DNA of 31,997 bases from Apostichopus californicus (Eukaryota; Echinodermata; Holothuroidea; Aspidochirotida; Stichopodidae), in NCBI GenBank assembly GCA_020650975.1, contig JAIPMN010000682.1:1-31997 (forward strand), given 5' to 3'. Shown here piece by piece: positions 21,601 to 28,115 of this stretch (positions within the stretch are counted from its first letter, which is position 1; every line of letters starts with the position of its first letter). The notes below the pieces were generated by a model. The model saw only the letters and a list, made by a program, of their open reading frames with translations, did no database searches and had not been told where the DNA came from. Both the position numbers and the translations under genes were made by a program.

Positions 21601-24600
21601 GACAGCTACAAATCTACCGAGACTAAAGGTAAAGTTATGATCTTTTTATGGGAACTGAGAATTATAATATTACAATATTATGTATGAATTGTAATGAATT
21701 ATATATGAATTATAATATTATAATAATTCGATGCACAAGTGGATGAAAATGTCTATAATGCAGGGGTGCAACAACCATTTTTTTAAACTTTTTACTAGAG
21801 GGGTGAAGGGGGGTGTGAGGGGGGTTAGATGTTATGTCATCAAGAGTAGGGTAACTCCTCCCGTTGGAGAAATATTGGTGAAATGAAGGAAATTTTGATA
21901 TATTTACTTTTTCAACTTTTGAAACAGTGTTGACAAACTATTTACTTTAAGTGATAATTACACATACATGTTATATATCTTTGTACTGTGCACTAGATTT
22001 CTTTGTAAGGGGGATCACCTCCCTCCCCCTCCCTTCCCCCCCCCCCCTCCCCAGAGTTATACCTAGTTGTTCACCTTTTGTTGTGTACAATATTCTTTGG
22101 ATATTGATGCTTTTAATACCTAAACTTTGACAGTGAAATTCTTTTTGCTAATCTGAAATCAGTCTGAGGCATGACCTGCTCAGACTTGGACTTTTATTCC
22201 AGATAATCATTGACTTTAAAAGCAACTTTGTGATTTTTAATTTATAAGCCCTATGCCAGATAATCATTGACTTAAGCAACTTTGTGGTTAATTAATTTAT
22301 AAGAGCTACGACGATACTGCTTTTCCGATCGTAAACAAACCTTTCGTCATTTATTTTTTAGGTTCTTTTCAAGAAGTCCAAAGAAGAGACAGACGTAGGT
22401 GCACTTCTTCCCGGATCTTCTAATTCCAACAATAGCAACAAACGACCGAAAACTGGGAACACCAAAACAGAAGCAAGTCCTGCCAAGAAACAAAAGACTT
22501 CAAACACCAAAGCAGAAGCAAGTCCCGCAAAGAAACAAACGACTGCAAACATATCGTCACCGAAGAAGGAACCGACGGAGATAAACAGCGGGCCATCTTC
22601 GTCTCCCTCTCCCGCAAACCAGGTATTCAACCTCGAACATTAATATATTTGAGTAGAGACGCCTTGAGACATTTGGAAAGATATTTTAATCCAATTTGAT
22701 AAATAATACTTTTTATTGATTTGTGTTATATCTTGAGTTAGTTTTAAAAATTGCTTAACTTTGAAAAACAGTTAGAACCTTATTTATTAGTTATATCCTG
22801 TAATATGTTATAGAACTGTCTGAATAATTGATCTAAATATTTTTGCCAAAGTTTGGTAAATGTTTGGTGGGGTTTTTAACAAACACTACTTCATCAGGCT
22901 GTGTCACTCAGCGACAAACATAAGTCTGACAACAAAATTCAGCAGCCACTAACGGTACCAATAAGAACACTGTAAGCCTCTGGCTACAATATGTGTTAAT
23001 GTTGCCACTGTCTTGATATCCTTTGTAATATATGCTCATGTTTTCTCTACATACCACACTTTCTCTGTCTGTTTTGGCATTACCCTAAATGTGTCTGCAA
23101 AATACAAGAACTGTCAATAGATCAGCAATTATATTAGCTACTGTAATAATAATTTAGGGATGACGATGAAGATTCTCACCTGACATTGGCTTCAAGGATA
23201 ACAGGATCCAGTCAAGACCAGTTCAAACCAGTAGAAGCTGGATTACTACTCTACATGCAACTGGTAAATTAGAGGTCGCTATATAACAATAGATGTAACA
23301 GTGTGCACAATTTTGTGACACACTGTGTGGATGTAAATATTGTCTAAACAGTTGATTATCACAATACTCGATATCAAAGGCTTCATGATTGGTGCGAAGA
23401 AACAGCAGTAAATGGCAATAATAAGTTGTTTTCTAGCTGTGTTACCTTTCTCAGCTTGTAAAATTTGATACTTGTTAATTGCAACCACAGAGTGTTAAAT
23501 GTTCATCTTTCTTATCACAGGAGAAGCCTTTGTGCAAGTATGGTGCATCTTGCTACCAGAAAAATCCAGAGCATCGCAGGAAATATTCCCATGATGCAAC
23601 AAACGGTGGAAAATCTTTGGTGAGGGCATGGCTTTAGGCCTTGTGGTATACTGTACCCCTATTGTGCCCTTCGCCTTCACCCCTACCTCAGCACAACCCC
23701 AACATCCCACACTCATTATTGAGCAGACTTGAAGTTCCTTCCTCAGTTTCATGGACCTTTAGGACACATGCACAAAGGTCACATGTCACCTATTGACTAA
23801 ACAGAAACTCACCCATAACACCATTTTCACAAGGTTGACAATAAAATTCCTCATAGTTTACGATAGATGGGAATAGTTAATTTTGAAAAATCTCTTATTA
23901 TCCGTGACGATATGAAGTGACGTATACAAAGTCCTTCAAATTAATATGCAAAACGAGAAACTGTATTCTTTAATTTACTCTCCTTAATTAAACAGCAAGT
24001 TACATACCAAATATGATACAGTACTTACCATATGATTCATCGTCTGACGTGACTCAAAGCAACAAAACTGAACGAGAGAATTTGTAAGTGATGCAAAACC
24101 AATCAATTAAAAATTAACGATATTTCTATTTTACTTGATCTCAGGGACTTCCGAATGTTTTCACCGGGATGGTGATCCACGTTCCTAAAGGCACACAACA
24201 CGAGGAGAAACTCAAGCGTTACATCATCGCATACGATGGGGACGCTGTCGATGACTTGGGCAAGTCGAATGCGACACATGTTGTACGTGACGGACATGGA
24301 AAGGTAAACATAAAATTCATGTTTGTGCCAAATGTTTACTCTGCATGTGAATGCATGTCGATCTCAGCTGCTAAAGCATTATTTAAATATTCAAGCACAG
24401 GGCTCGAAGTAAGCTTGAAGGGAGGCAGGAAAAAATGATTGATCTTTGTAGTAGCAACTGGAAAGGGGGTCAAATTTGTCAAGGCTATTTTGGAATTTCT
24501 TACTGGTGGTTCTTAAACTAGTTGTAAATGGGGGAGGGGTTGGATGGGGAGGGGTTAGGCTTGGGGAGGGGTTAGGCTTGGGGAGGGGTTAGGCTTGGGG

Positions 24601-25139
24601 AGGGGTTAGGCTTGGGGAGGGGAGAGGGGTAAATTTCTGAGTTGAATACCAGAGCAATTTGTCGTCACTTCCATGAGGCGATCCGTTACTTATAAGCCCT
24701 GCAGCTATTAAGAGGCATTATTTTAATATTCTAACTAACTAATTGGTTGTAAATGTTGCAGTTTCCTATTGAAATGTTGTTGTAAAACTGTTTAGGTTTA
24801 GTTTAATCTCCTTCAACTTTCATACAGATTTTTAATCTTTCGTCCCTGAGAATCACTGCACAAGTGAAAGCCTCAACTTCAGCTGGAAACTGACAATTCG
24901 TTTCAGTACACTGCTTGATATGGAAGCTACCCATTGCTATATATTTTCATATCTTATTATTTTAGGTGGTATTGTTTTATTTAAAAAACAAGATCATATT
25001 TATCTTTTGCTTTCTTTATTGTTTTAAAATATTGACATCTGATTTTTCTCTCTCCTCTTAGCATGATAGCGAACAGAAATTGGTCACCAGTAAGTGGTTA
25101 TGGAAGTGCATCGAAAAACGAACTCTGGTTCCAGAATGA
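8956..25139 (+). CDS. LIG3: DNA ligase III, complete gene model (coding 9006-25139 in 19 exons, 1071 aa)
   Basis: ATP-dependent DNA ligase of base-excision/single-strand-break repair and of mitochondria; it joins 3'-OH and 5'-phosphate ends through a Lys-AMP intermediate. Coding exons: 9006-9684, 10802-10978, 11555-11661, 12378-12509, 13418-13575, 13957-14122, 14947-15171, 15790-15929, 17013-17100, 17748-17825, 18109-18232, 18862-19079, 21482-21628, 22362-22622, 22898-22971, 23158-23263, 23521-23619, 24145-24303 and 25062-25139. All junctions are GT-AG, phases agree, and the total is 3216 nt. Domains: leader 1-85; PARP-type zinc finger about 86-190 (C103, C106, H137, C140); DNA-binding about 255-470; adenylation with KYDGER (Lys496), FVFD 580-583, EGLVLK 642-647 and WLKVKKDY; OB fold with DGISIRFPR 785-793; basic linker 814-960; PBZ-like finger 961-985; BRCT 994-1071. 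Human LIG3 is 1009 residues with no PBZ. Exons 16 and 17 are the least certain. Confidence 0.93.
9685..10801 (+). other. LIG3 intron 2; nothing recognised
   Basis: AT-rich intron of about 1.1 kb. The frame continues 161 nt past the donor before a stop, so intron retention would give a short C-terminal extension after the zinc finger. No repeat or RNA gene was seen. Confidence 0.5.
10802..10978 (+). CDS. LIG3: LIG3 exon 3: linker and start of DNA-binding domain
   Basis: It starts after CTTGGTAG and completes the split codon as Asp. It encodes DVPSTTVKSFS, then NSFREYRKLCARIAD and VADFLKKGSD, the first helices of the LIG3 DNA-binding domain (human REFRKLCAMVAD, DFLRKG). The donor is AAAA then GTATGT, phase 1. 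Confidence 0.9.
11028..11265. repeat. Imperfect ~18-22-bp minisatellite in LIG3 intron 3
   Basis: About a dozen imperfect copies of ACAGGTCA(T/G)GTGATACA start some 50 nt after the exon 3 donor and are followed by a short CA tract near 11272-11286. TCATGTGA occurs five times within it. Confidence 0.8.
11555..11661 (+). CDS. LIG3: LIG3 exon 4: DNA-binding domain
   Basis: It follows CTTTACAG and encodes NSYKGDTYLLLKLLLPGVV, then YNLNNKQIVKLYSQ, nearly identical to the human GDVYLTVKLLLPG / YNLNDKQIVKLFS block. The donor is CAG then GTAAGA, phase 0. Confidence 0.93.
11662..12377 (+). other. LIG3 intron 4; nothing recognised
   Basis: AT-rich 716-bp intron. Its short frames are not supported as coding. 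Confidence 0.5.
12378..12509 (+). CDS. LIG3: LIG3 exon 5: DNA-binding domain
   Basis: It follows TTTCCAG and encodes IFQCDLDDMVTDLEQGDVSE, then FFVESTG and LTLQE, colinear with human (NPDDMARDLEQGDVSETIR). The donor is GAG then GTAGAT, phase 0. Confidence 0.93.
12510..13417 (+). other. LIG3 intron 5: C-rich run near the donor, otherwise nothing
   Basis: A C-rich run (CCCATCCCCCACCCCACCCC) occupies about 12553-12580, within 75 nt of the donor. The rest is AT-rich. Confidence 0.5.
13418..13575 (+). CDS. LIG3: LIG3 exon 6: DNA-binding domain
   Basis: It follows TGTTCTAG and encodes VDAFLDRLVPLTREQEQQAE, then TSNDLKMLIRLIKHDLRINS, the last part of the ligase DNA-binding domain (human TANDLKCIIRLIKHDLKMNS). 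The donor is CACAT then GTAATG, phase 2. Confidence 0.93.
13716..13737. repeat. Poly-G run in LIG3 intron 6
   Basis: G-rich run GTGGGAGGGGGGGGGGGAGG-like, about 140 nt after the exon 6 donor, on the sense strand. The rest of intron 6 is unremarkable. Confidence 0.7.
13957..14122 (+). CDS. LIG3: LIG3 exon 7: end of DNA-binding domain, entry to catalytic core
   Basis: It follows TTTGTCAG and encodes ILEALDPHAYEAFQASRNLR, then LSVRANLMTPVLPML (human LDALDPNAYEAFKASRNLQ / LSVQASLMTPVQPML). The donor is TTG then GTGAGT, phase 0. Confidence 0.95.
14480..14885. repeat. Degenerate ~100-bp repeats in LIG3 intron 7
   Basis: The phrases TATGGTCTCTAAA, TTACAGCCTTG, TTATCACAC and AAATTGTGT recur several times at uneven spacing (for example TGGTCTCTAA at 14511 and 14621). 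It looks like an old decayed tandem array with acceptor-like TTACAG motifs. Confidence 0.55.
14947..15171 (+). CDS. LIG3: LIG3 exon 8: adenylation active site
   Basis: It follows TTCTTACAG and encodes AEACKSVGQAISKCPNG, then MYSEIKYDGERVQIHKQGD. KYDGER is nucleotidyltransferase motif I, and Lys496 is the residue that becomes AMP-linked. YFSRSLKQVLPHKVAHIKDY and VILDSE (motif IIIa region) follow. The donor is GAG then GTAAGT, phase 0. Confidence 0.96.
15190..15425. repeat. AT-rich short tandem repeat in LIG3 intron 8
   Basis: Repeats of ATATAAATTTTGTCA (about 15-16 bp) alternate with TTTTGAGAAATAT. Further on, about 15465-15560 has CATAGCATCACCAT-like micro-repeats. Confidence 0.75.
15790..15929 (+). 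CDS. LIG3: LIG3 exon 9: adenylation domain
   Basis: It follows CTCCCCCAG and encodes ILMVDTNGKILPFGTLG, then KKSAFQDANACLFVFDCIHF. FVFD (580-583) corresponds to motif III. The donor is ACAA then GTAAGT, phase 2. Confidence 0.95.
15930..17012 (+). other. LIG3 intron 9: G-rich run near the donor, otherwise nothing
   Basis: A G-rich stretch (about 15959-15991) starts 30 nt after the donor. The remaining 1 kb is AT-rich with no recognised gene or repeat. Confidence 0.5.
17013..17100 (+). CDS. LIG3: LIG3 exon 10: adenylation domain
   Basis: It follows CTCTTCTAAG, completes Lys and encodes PLKERRKVLEQNM, then PNRIMFSEMEFIK (human PLCERRKFL / PNRIMFSEMK). The donor is AAG then GTAATT, phase 0. Confidence 0.94.
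17101..17747 (+). other. LIG3 intron 10: poly-G run near the donor, otherwise nothing
   Basis: A G-rich run at about 17136-17163 starts about 35 nt after the donor. The rest is AT-rich. Confidence 0.5.
17748..17825 (+). CDS. LIG3: LIG3 exon 11: motif IV
   Basis: It follows CATCTTATAG and encodes EADDLSAMIRNVIKEG, then LEGLVLKDIN. EGLVLK (642-647) is ligase motif IV. The donor is AAT then GTAAGT, phase 0. Confidence 0.94.
18109..18232 (+). CDS. LIG3: LIG3 exon 12: motif V, start of OB fold
   Basis: It follows TTTTCTTAG and encodes GVYEPGKRHWLKVKKDYL, then GAMADSADLLVLGAHYGTG. WLKVKKDY contains motif V. The donor is AAAG then GTATAC, phase 1, and is somewhat weak. Confidence 0.95.
18287..18899 (+). 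repeat. Tandem array of 3' splice site plus exon-13 start (~85-bp unit)
   Basis: Six full copies and one partial copy precede the true exon 13 start. Each has a polypyrimidine tract and AG, then a copy of the first ~38 nt of exon 13 (GGATGATGTCTGTGTTTCTA...GTCCATGA), then AAACTAAGTGTACTTCCACC and the next acceptor. Copies follow acceptors at 18363, 18449, 18534, 18621, 18707 and 18781, and the true exon at 18862; spacings are 86, 85, 87, 86, 74 and 81 bp. A partial copy at about 18287 lacks its acceptor. Confidence 0.95.
18862..19079 (+). CDS. LIG3: LIG3 exon 13: OB-fold domain
   Basis: It follows TTCCTATCCAG and encodes GGMMSVFLMGVHDPVTDKF, then TVTKCGNGLDDETLA, VKISKNMGKVPSWLKINKS and PDFVVQDPR, colinear with human. 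This copy is chosen over the upstream decoys because only here does the frame stay open past the first 13-20 codons. The donor is AGG then GTGAGT, phase 0. Confidence 0.95.
19080..20811 (+). other. LIG3 intron 13, first part
   Basis: It holds a 36-bp direct duplication at about 19273-19345 (ATATTCACTGGCATGATGTC and following) and a GGGA-rich run at about 20260-20313. The rest is AT-rich. No exon was seen. Confidence 0.55.
20812..21426. mobile_element. 615-bp MITE with TTAA target duplication
   Basis: Perfect 15-bp terminal inverted repeats, AGCAGCATTTTGCGT (20812-20826) and its complement (21412-21426), are flanked on both sides by TTAA (20808-20811 and 21427-21430). TTAA duplication is typical of the piggyBac and Kolobok superfamilies; the sequence does not decide between them. 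No transposase is present. A frame on the minus strand (20602-21051) crosses the element border and is not a gene. Inside there is a hairpin with a 10-bp stem at 21117-21143. Confidence 0.85.
21482..21628 (+). CDS. LIG3: LIG3 exon 14: end of OB fold, motif VI region
   Basis: It follows CACTTCGCAG and encodes KAPVWEIIGAEFSKSDIHTA, then DGISIRFPRVTKIRDDKDF and TTATNLPRLK (human VWEITGAEFSKSEAHTADGISIR). RFPR is the conserved C-terminal motif of the ligase core. The donor is AAG then GTAAAG, phase 0. Confidence 0.95.
21629..22361 (+). other. LIG3 intron 14: G- and C-runs and a 57-bp tandem duplication
   Basis: A G-rich run lies at about 21797-21826 and a C-rich run at about 22017-22052. A 57-bp tandem duplication starts at 22199 and 22256 (CCAGATAATCATTGACTT...AATTTATAAG). 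No exon was seen. Confidence 0.65.
22362..22622 (+). CDS. LIG3: LIG3 exon 15: basic linker with duplicated 15-residue unit
   Basis: It follows TATTTTTTAG and opens with VLFKKSKEETDVGAL, matching the human region just after the catalytic core. It then becomes a Lys/Ser/Pro-rich disordered linker. Residues 846-860 and 861-875 are a direct repeat (NTKTEASPAKKQKTS / NTKAEASPAKKQTTA), an in-frame 45-bp duplication. KRPK (840-843) and the KKQK-type clusters could act as nuclear localisation signals. The donor is CAG then GTATTC, phase 0. Confidence 0.85.
22898..22971 (+). CDS. LIG3: LIG3 exon 16 (tentative): linker
   Basis: 74-nt candidate exon between CTTCATCAG and a GTAAGC donor, encoding AVSLSDKHKSDNKIQQPLT-like sequence. 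It has no recognised homology. It is inferred because exon 17 is open only if entered in phase 2, which this exon supplies, and because its donor is good. The acceptor is weak. Exons 16 and 17 together make a 180-nt in-frame cassette. Confidence 0.55.
23158..23263 (+). CDS. LIG3: LIG3 exon 17 (tentative): acidic linker before the PBZ finger
   Basis: It follows AATTTAG and encodes LDDDEDSHLTLASRITG, then SSQDQFKPVEAGLLLYMQL. It has an acidic start and an SSQD motif that could be a phosphosite. It is open throughout in the only phase compatible with exon 16. The donor is CTG then GTAAAT, phase 0. It has no counterpart that I know in vertebrate LIG3. Confidence 0.6.
23264..23520 (+). other. LIG3 intron 17; nothing recognised
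   Basis: 257-bp AT-rich intron ending in CTTATCACAG. Confidence 0.5.
23521..23619 (+). CDS. LIG3: LIG3 exon 18: PBZ-type (C-C-H-H) zinc finger
   Basis: It follows CTTATCACAG and encodes EKPLCKYGASCYQKNPEHRR, then KYSHDATNGGKSL. The spacing K-x2-C-x-Y-G-x2-C-Y-x-K-N-P-x-H-x5-H fits the poly(ADP-ribose)-binding zinc finger of APLF and CHFR. The ligands would be C965, C971, H978 and H984, with Tyr967, Gly968 and Tyr972 in the conserved places. Gln973 replaces the usual Arg, and the usual HPGD end is HDAT. PBZ fingers bind PAR in PARP-dependent repair. The exon is 99 nt, phase 0 on both sides. The donor is TTG then GTGAGG. Confidence 0.88.
23620..24144 (+). other. LIG3 intron 18; nothing recognised
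   Basis: 525-bp intron ending in TTGATCTCAG. No repeat or frame of note. Confidence 0.5.
24145..24303 (+). CDS. LIG3: LIG3 exon 19: BRCT domain, first part
   Basis: It encodes GLPNVFTGMVIHVPKGTQHE, then LKRYIIAYDGDAVDDLGKSN and ATHVVRDGHGK, colinear with the human LIG3 BRCT (IFTGVRLYLP...LRRYFVAFDGD...ATHVL). This domain mediates the XRCC1 partnership in vertebrates. The donor is AAG then GTAAAC, phase 0. Confidence 0.94.
24304..25061 (+). other. LIG3 intron 19
   Basis: It contains the 17-bp G-rich tandem array at 24530-24630. The remainder is AT-rich and ends in CTCTCCTCTTAG. Confidence 0.6.
24530..24630 (+). repeat. 17-bp G-rich tandem repeat, quadruplex-capable
   Basis: Unit GGGGAGGGGTTAGGCTT. 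Four exact copies run from 24546 to 24613, with degenerate copies on both sides. Many GGGG runs lie on the sense strand, so DNA and pre-mRNA quadruplexes are possible. Confidence 0.9.
25062..25139 (+). CDS. LIG3: LIG3 exon 20: BRCT end and stop codon
   Basis: It encodes HDSEQKLVTSKWLWKCIEKR, then TLVPE and TGA (25137-25139). SKWLWKCI (W1058) matches the BRCT C-terminal helix with its conserved Trp (human SPEWIWACIRKRRLV). Confidence 0.95.
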   Translation, partial: HDSEQKLVTSKWLWKCIEKRTLVPE

Positions 25140-25820
25140 CTCATGCAGTAAAGAGGGTATGCCTAGATAGCAATAATTTACATTCTCTACCTGGCCAACA
25201 TCCTTTCAAATACTAAATGACATCTCAAGGTTGGAAATATTATTGACTTGTGTTAAAGTAGACAAGAAACAATTCTTTTCTTTTGTTGATAAAATTGTTT
25301 TGTAATAAAACCATCATTGCTATGTTTTCATATAACGAGAATAAATTTCTTTGTATCACATTTTTGACTGGTATAACCATTTTTTAAGTTAACCTGTGGT
25401 AGGGCTTAGTAGAGTTGTAACCATCGCTGTCAACCGGTACAATTGTTTGGCATCTTGGAAGCTATTTCCATCTGTAAAAGAACATCTTTATGAAAGAAAG
25501 CAAAATAAACAATAAAACTGCTGGTTTTGTTAAGGTTTTTTTTTACATACCATATAAATCTTGCTACAATTTACTATAAACTGTGGCAGTTTTATTCCAG
25601 ATAATCAAGATTAAAATTTTCGTGTTTGACATCGAGTTCCTCTTGGGCTTTCGTGTAGATGACATCAACGTAATGAAACAGGATCTTGTCTGACAGAAAG
25701 AAGTAAACTTGTTATAATTTGCTACTTTACAGCCATCTTTAAATATCTTGGAAGTGGGTCTTAGTTTGATCAATGGAAACTCTTATTGAACAAAACTTTG
25801 TATATTTTGGTCAAAATTTC
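25140..25820 (+). other. LIG3: Probable LIG3 3' UTR
   Basis: AT-rich sequence after the stop. AATAAA signals lie at 25304-25309, 25340-25345, 25504-25509 and 25511-25516; which is used is unknown. Confidence 0.5.
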
Positions 25821-27739
25821 TACAAAGTAGCGATATGATGCAAAAAGATGCTTTTAGAAGCTAAACAATGCCTTTGTGCTGAAGTGATGGGGGATATGCT
25901 TCTCTAACAAGTGTGCCCTTGGGGCGACAACAGAACAGGCATTACTAGGCAAGGAATGGGGTGGGGGGGGGAACCCCTATGGTTGTGTAATTTAAAGTGC
26001 AATGACATTATGCTGTGCACGAGGAATAAGTTAAGTGTTCGAATTTTGCAAAGCAATTCTTGAAGTGTCTGAATTCTGTGTAAATATTGTTGATACTGTG
26101 TGAAAGAATTACAGTGCATCTTGTATATATGAATTTGACCATTTTGTGATGCAATCAGTGGATAAATTATTCACTGGTCCTTTAATTCTGTTGCATATGC
26201 ATATATTTGCATATGTTTGCATATGTTGCATATGTTTAGATATATTTGCTTGACTGTATTTATTCGGTTTATTATTTTTAATACGATACTACCAAAAATA
26301 ATATTTTAATTTATACTCAGTAGTTGTAGTAGTAATAAGAAGATGATTGAAATTTCATTTTTTTTTTATAGTTAAATCTCGACTGCCATCTCGGGCCTTC
26401 TTTTATACTTGCCATGTTTTGCAAACTTTGCACAGGTTCTGCAATTGTCCTATTTTTGCAACCCAAATTATGTTAACAATGACAAGAAATTGTCTGCATA
26501 TTTAACCTTTTTTTATCAAGGTTCTCAAGCTGGGACAACATGCAAAGACATCAATATATATTAAAACTCATCATATGTGGGTGCATGAAGAATAAGTATT
26601 CTAATGGTATGATTATGCATATATGAATATGCCTTCATGAATATGCCTTCATGAATATGCATTCAGGAATATGCCTTCATGAATATGCATTCATGAATAT
26701 GCATATCAAAAGTAGTAGTTTTGGTTTTGTATAAATGGATTGTTAGTAAAGAAAGGATAAGGAAATCCATTGGTGATAATTACTGTCATTGTTTATAAAA
26801 TTTCAGCATTTATTAAATTTCTTTCTATTTGAAAAAAGGAAAAACACAAGATTGCATGTTTTTTATTGCTATGCTGTAAAGGGTTTTATTTTCCTTTATT
26901 GCTTAATGTTTTATTTTATTGTGAGCATATCAACGGTTTGCAAAAATAGGTACCTTTTTGTTATAACTGTTCAACAACTGCTGTCTGTTGGGTTATTATT
27001 ACTGTTGGGTGTGAATTTGTGAGCCCACATAGCACCACAAATTAATTCAGTCCTTAATATTTTGTCTTTTGATTTTGTTTCATTACTTTTGAATTAAATC
27101 AAACACAGATGCTTTGGGTAAAAAATACTTTAAGTAAATTAATAACATAATTACGAGCCGAAGAAGTTGCTGTGATTGAAAAAGAGAGTTCCTGAAAGGA
27201 CAGGATAAATGTTTAAATTATATTTTTATTTTACTTAGACCTCCTTTTAAGTTACTTAATTGTGAACAATATCCAGACATTCATTTCAAAAAGGAAACGT
27301 TCGCTATCATCAGATCTTTTCTCTCCGACTTCAAAATATGATTTATTGTTTTAATATTATGTAAATATATTTCATTAAGAACTAGTGTTAGTAATTAGGC
27401 TCAATTTGTTAGCAAAAAGATGTTGTACACTTTCTTTTTCTTTTAAGGAAATTGCAACGGAAGATTACATTGTCTTCAAGGGAAACTCAAAATCATGTTG
27501 GCGCCAAATGTGTATAATACTTGAAATAATTTTGTTTTGTGAGCATCCAAACAAGTAATTAAATGCGTGGAATACAATAACTTGAAACTTATTTGGCATT
27601 TTGTTTTATTTTGTTTTATGTGAATGCTGAAACAATTCATTCGAACCACATAAATAATTCTTTTCTTATTTTGTAAACAACCAAATTTGAAGAGGAATCA
27701 ATCAGTTCGTTTTCCTCATTGATTATTCATGACCTACTG
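25821..27739. other. Intergenic; short AT-rich repeats only
   Basis: There are TTTGCATATG-type repeats at about 26190-26240 and a roughly 14-bp array (CATGAATATGCCTT) at about 26620-26705, plus a G-run near 25958. No gene was seen; short frames here are not supported as coding. Confidence 0.5.
26620..26705. repeat. ~14-bp AT-rich tandem repeat
   Basis: About six copies of CATGAATATGC(C/A)TT, each with a near-palindromic CATGAATATGCATTCATG core. Confidence 0.8.
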
Positions 27740-28115
27740 AGGGCGTTGTGGTCAAGTGGTTAAGGCAGTGGACTTGTGATTTAAGGATTACAGGTTCGAG
27801 CCCTGGCCAGATCATTATGTTGTGTCCTTGGGCAAGGCGCTTTATCTCCATTGCCTCTCTTCGCCCAGGTGTATAAAGGGGGACTTGCGAGGTAACTTGT
27901 AAATATAGTTTGTGGCTGCACCCTATGGGTAGTCCCCCGAGGGACACATGGTTGTGGTGCACTGTGGTGCCCCAGGAGAGATTGATTGAATTGTGCACAA
28001 TTTGGTGTGTAGGTGTGACAAGTTACCAATGACCAGGGTTAAGTTGTAAAGTCGTGTGAGAGGGCCTTGGCCCTGAACAAGACTGTAAACCTAAAATAAT
28101 AAAAAATAATAAATA
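27740..28115 (+). mobile_element. tRNA-derived SINE
   Basis: The 5' part resembles a tRNA gene, with an A box TGTGGTCAAGTGG (27747-27759) and a B box GGTTCGAGCCC (27793-27803). A core with TTGTGTCCTTGGGCAAGGCG follows, a phrase common in marine-animal SINEs. It ends in an A/T-rich tail (AATAATAAAAAATAATAAAT, about 28097-28115). No clear target duplication was found. Minus-strand frames over it are spurious. Confidence 0.8.

Noticed and set aside
22358-22630. 90-codon minus-strand ORF over exon 15
   Set aside because: Shadow of the LIG3 linker exon, which fits the gene model by phase and similarity at its start.
27723-28029. Minus-strand ORFs of 82-91 codons, and a possible tRNA gene
   Set aside because: They lie over a tRNA-derived SINE; the A and B boxes belong to the SINE, and the downstream core and tail show it is not a free tRNA gene.
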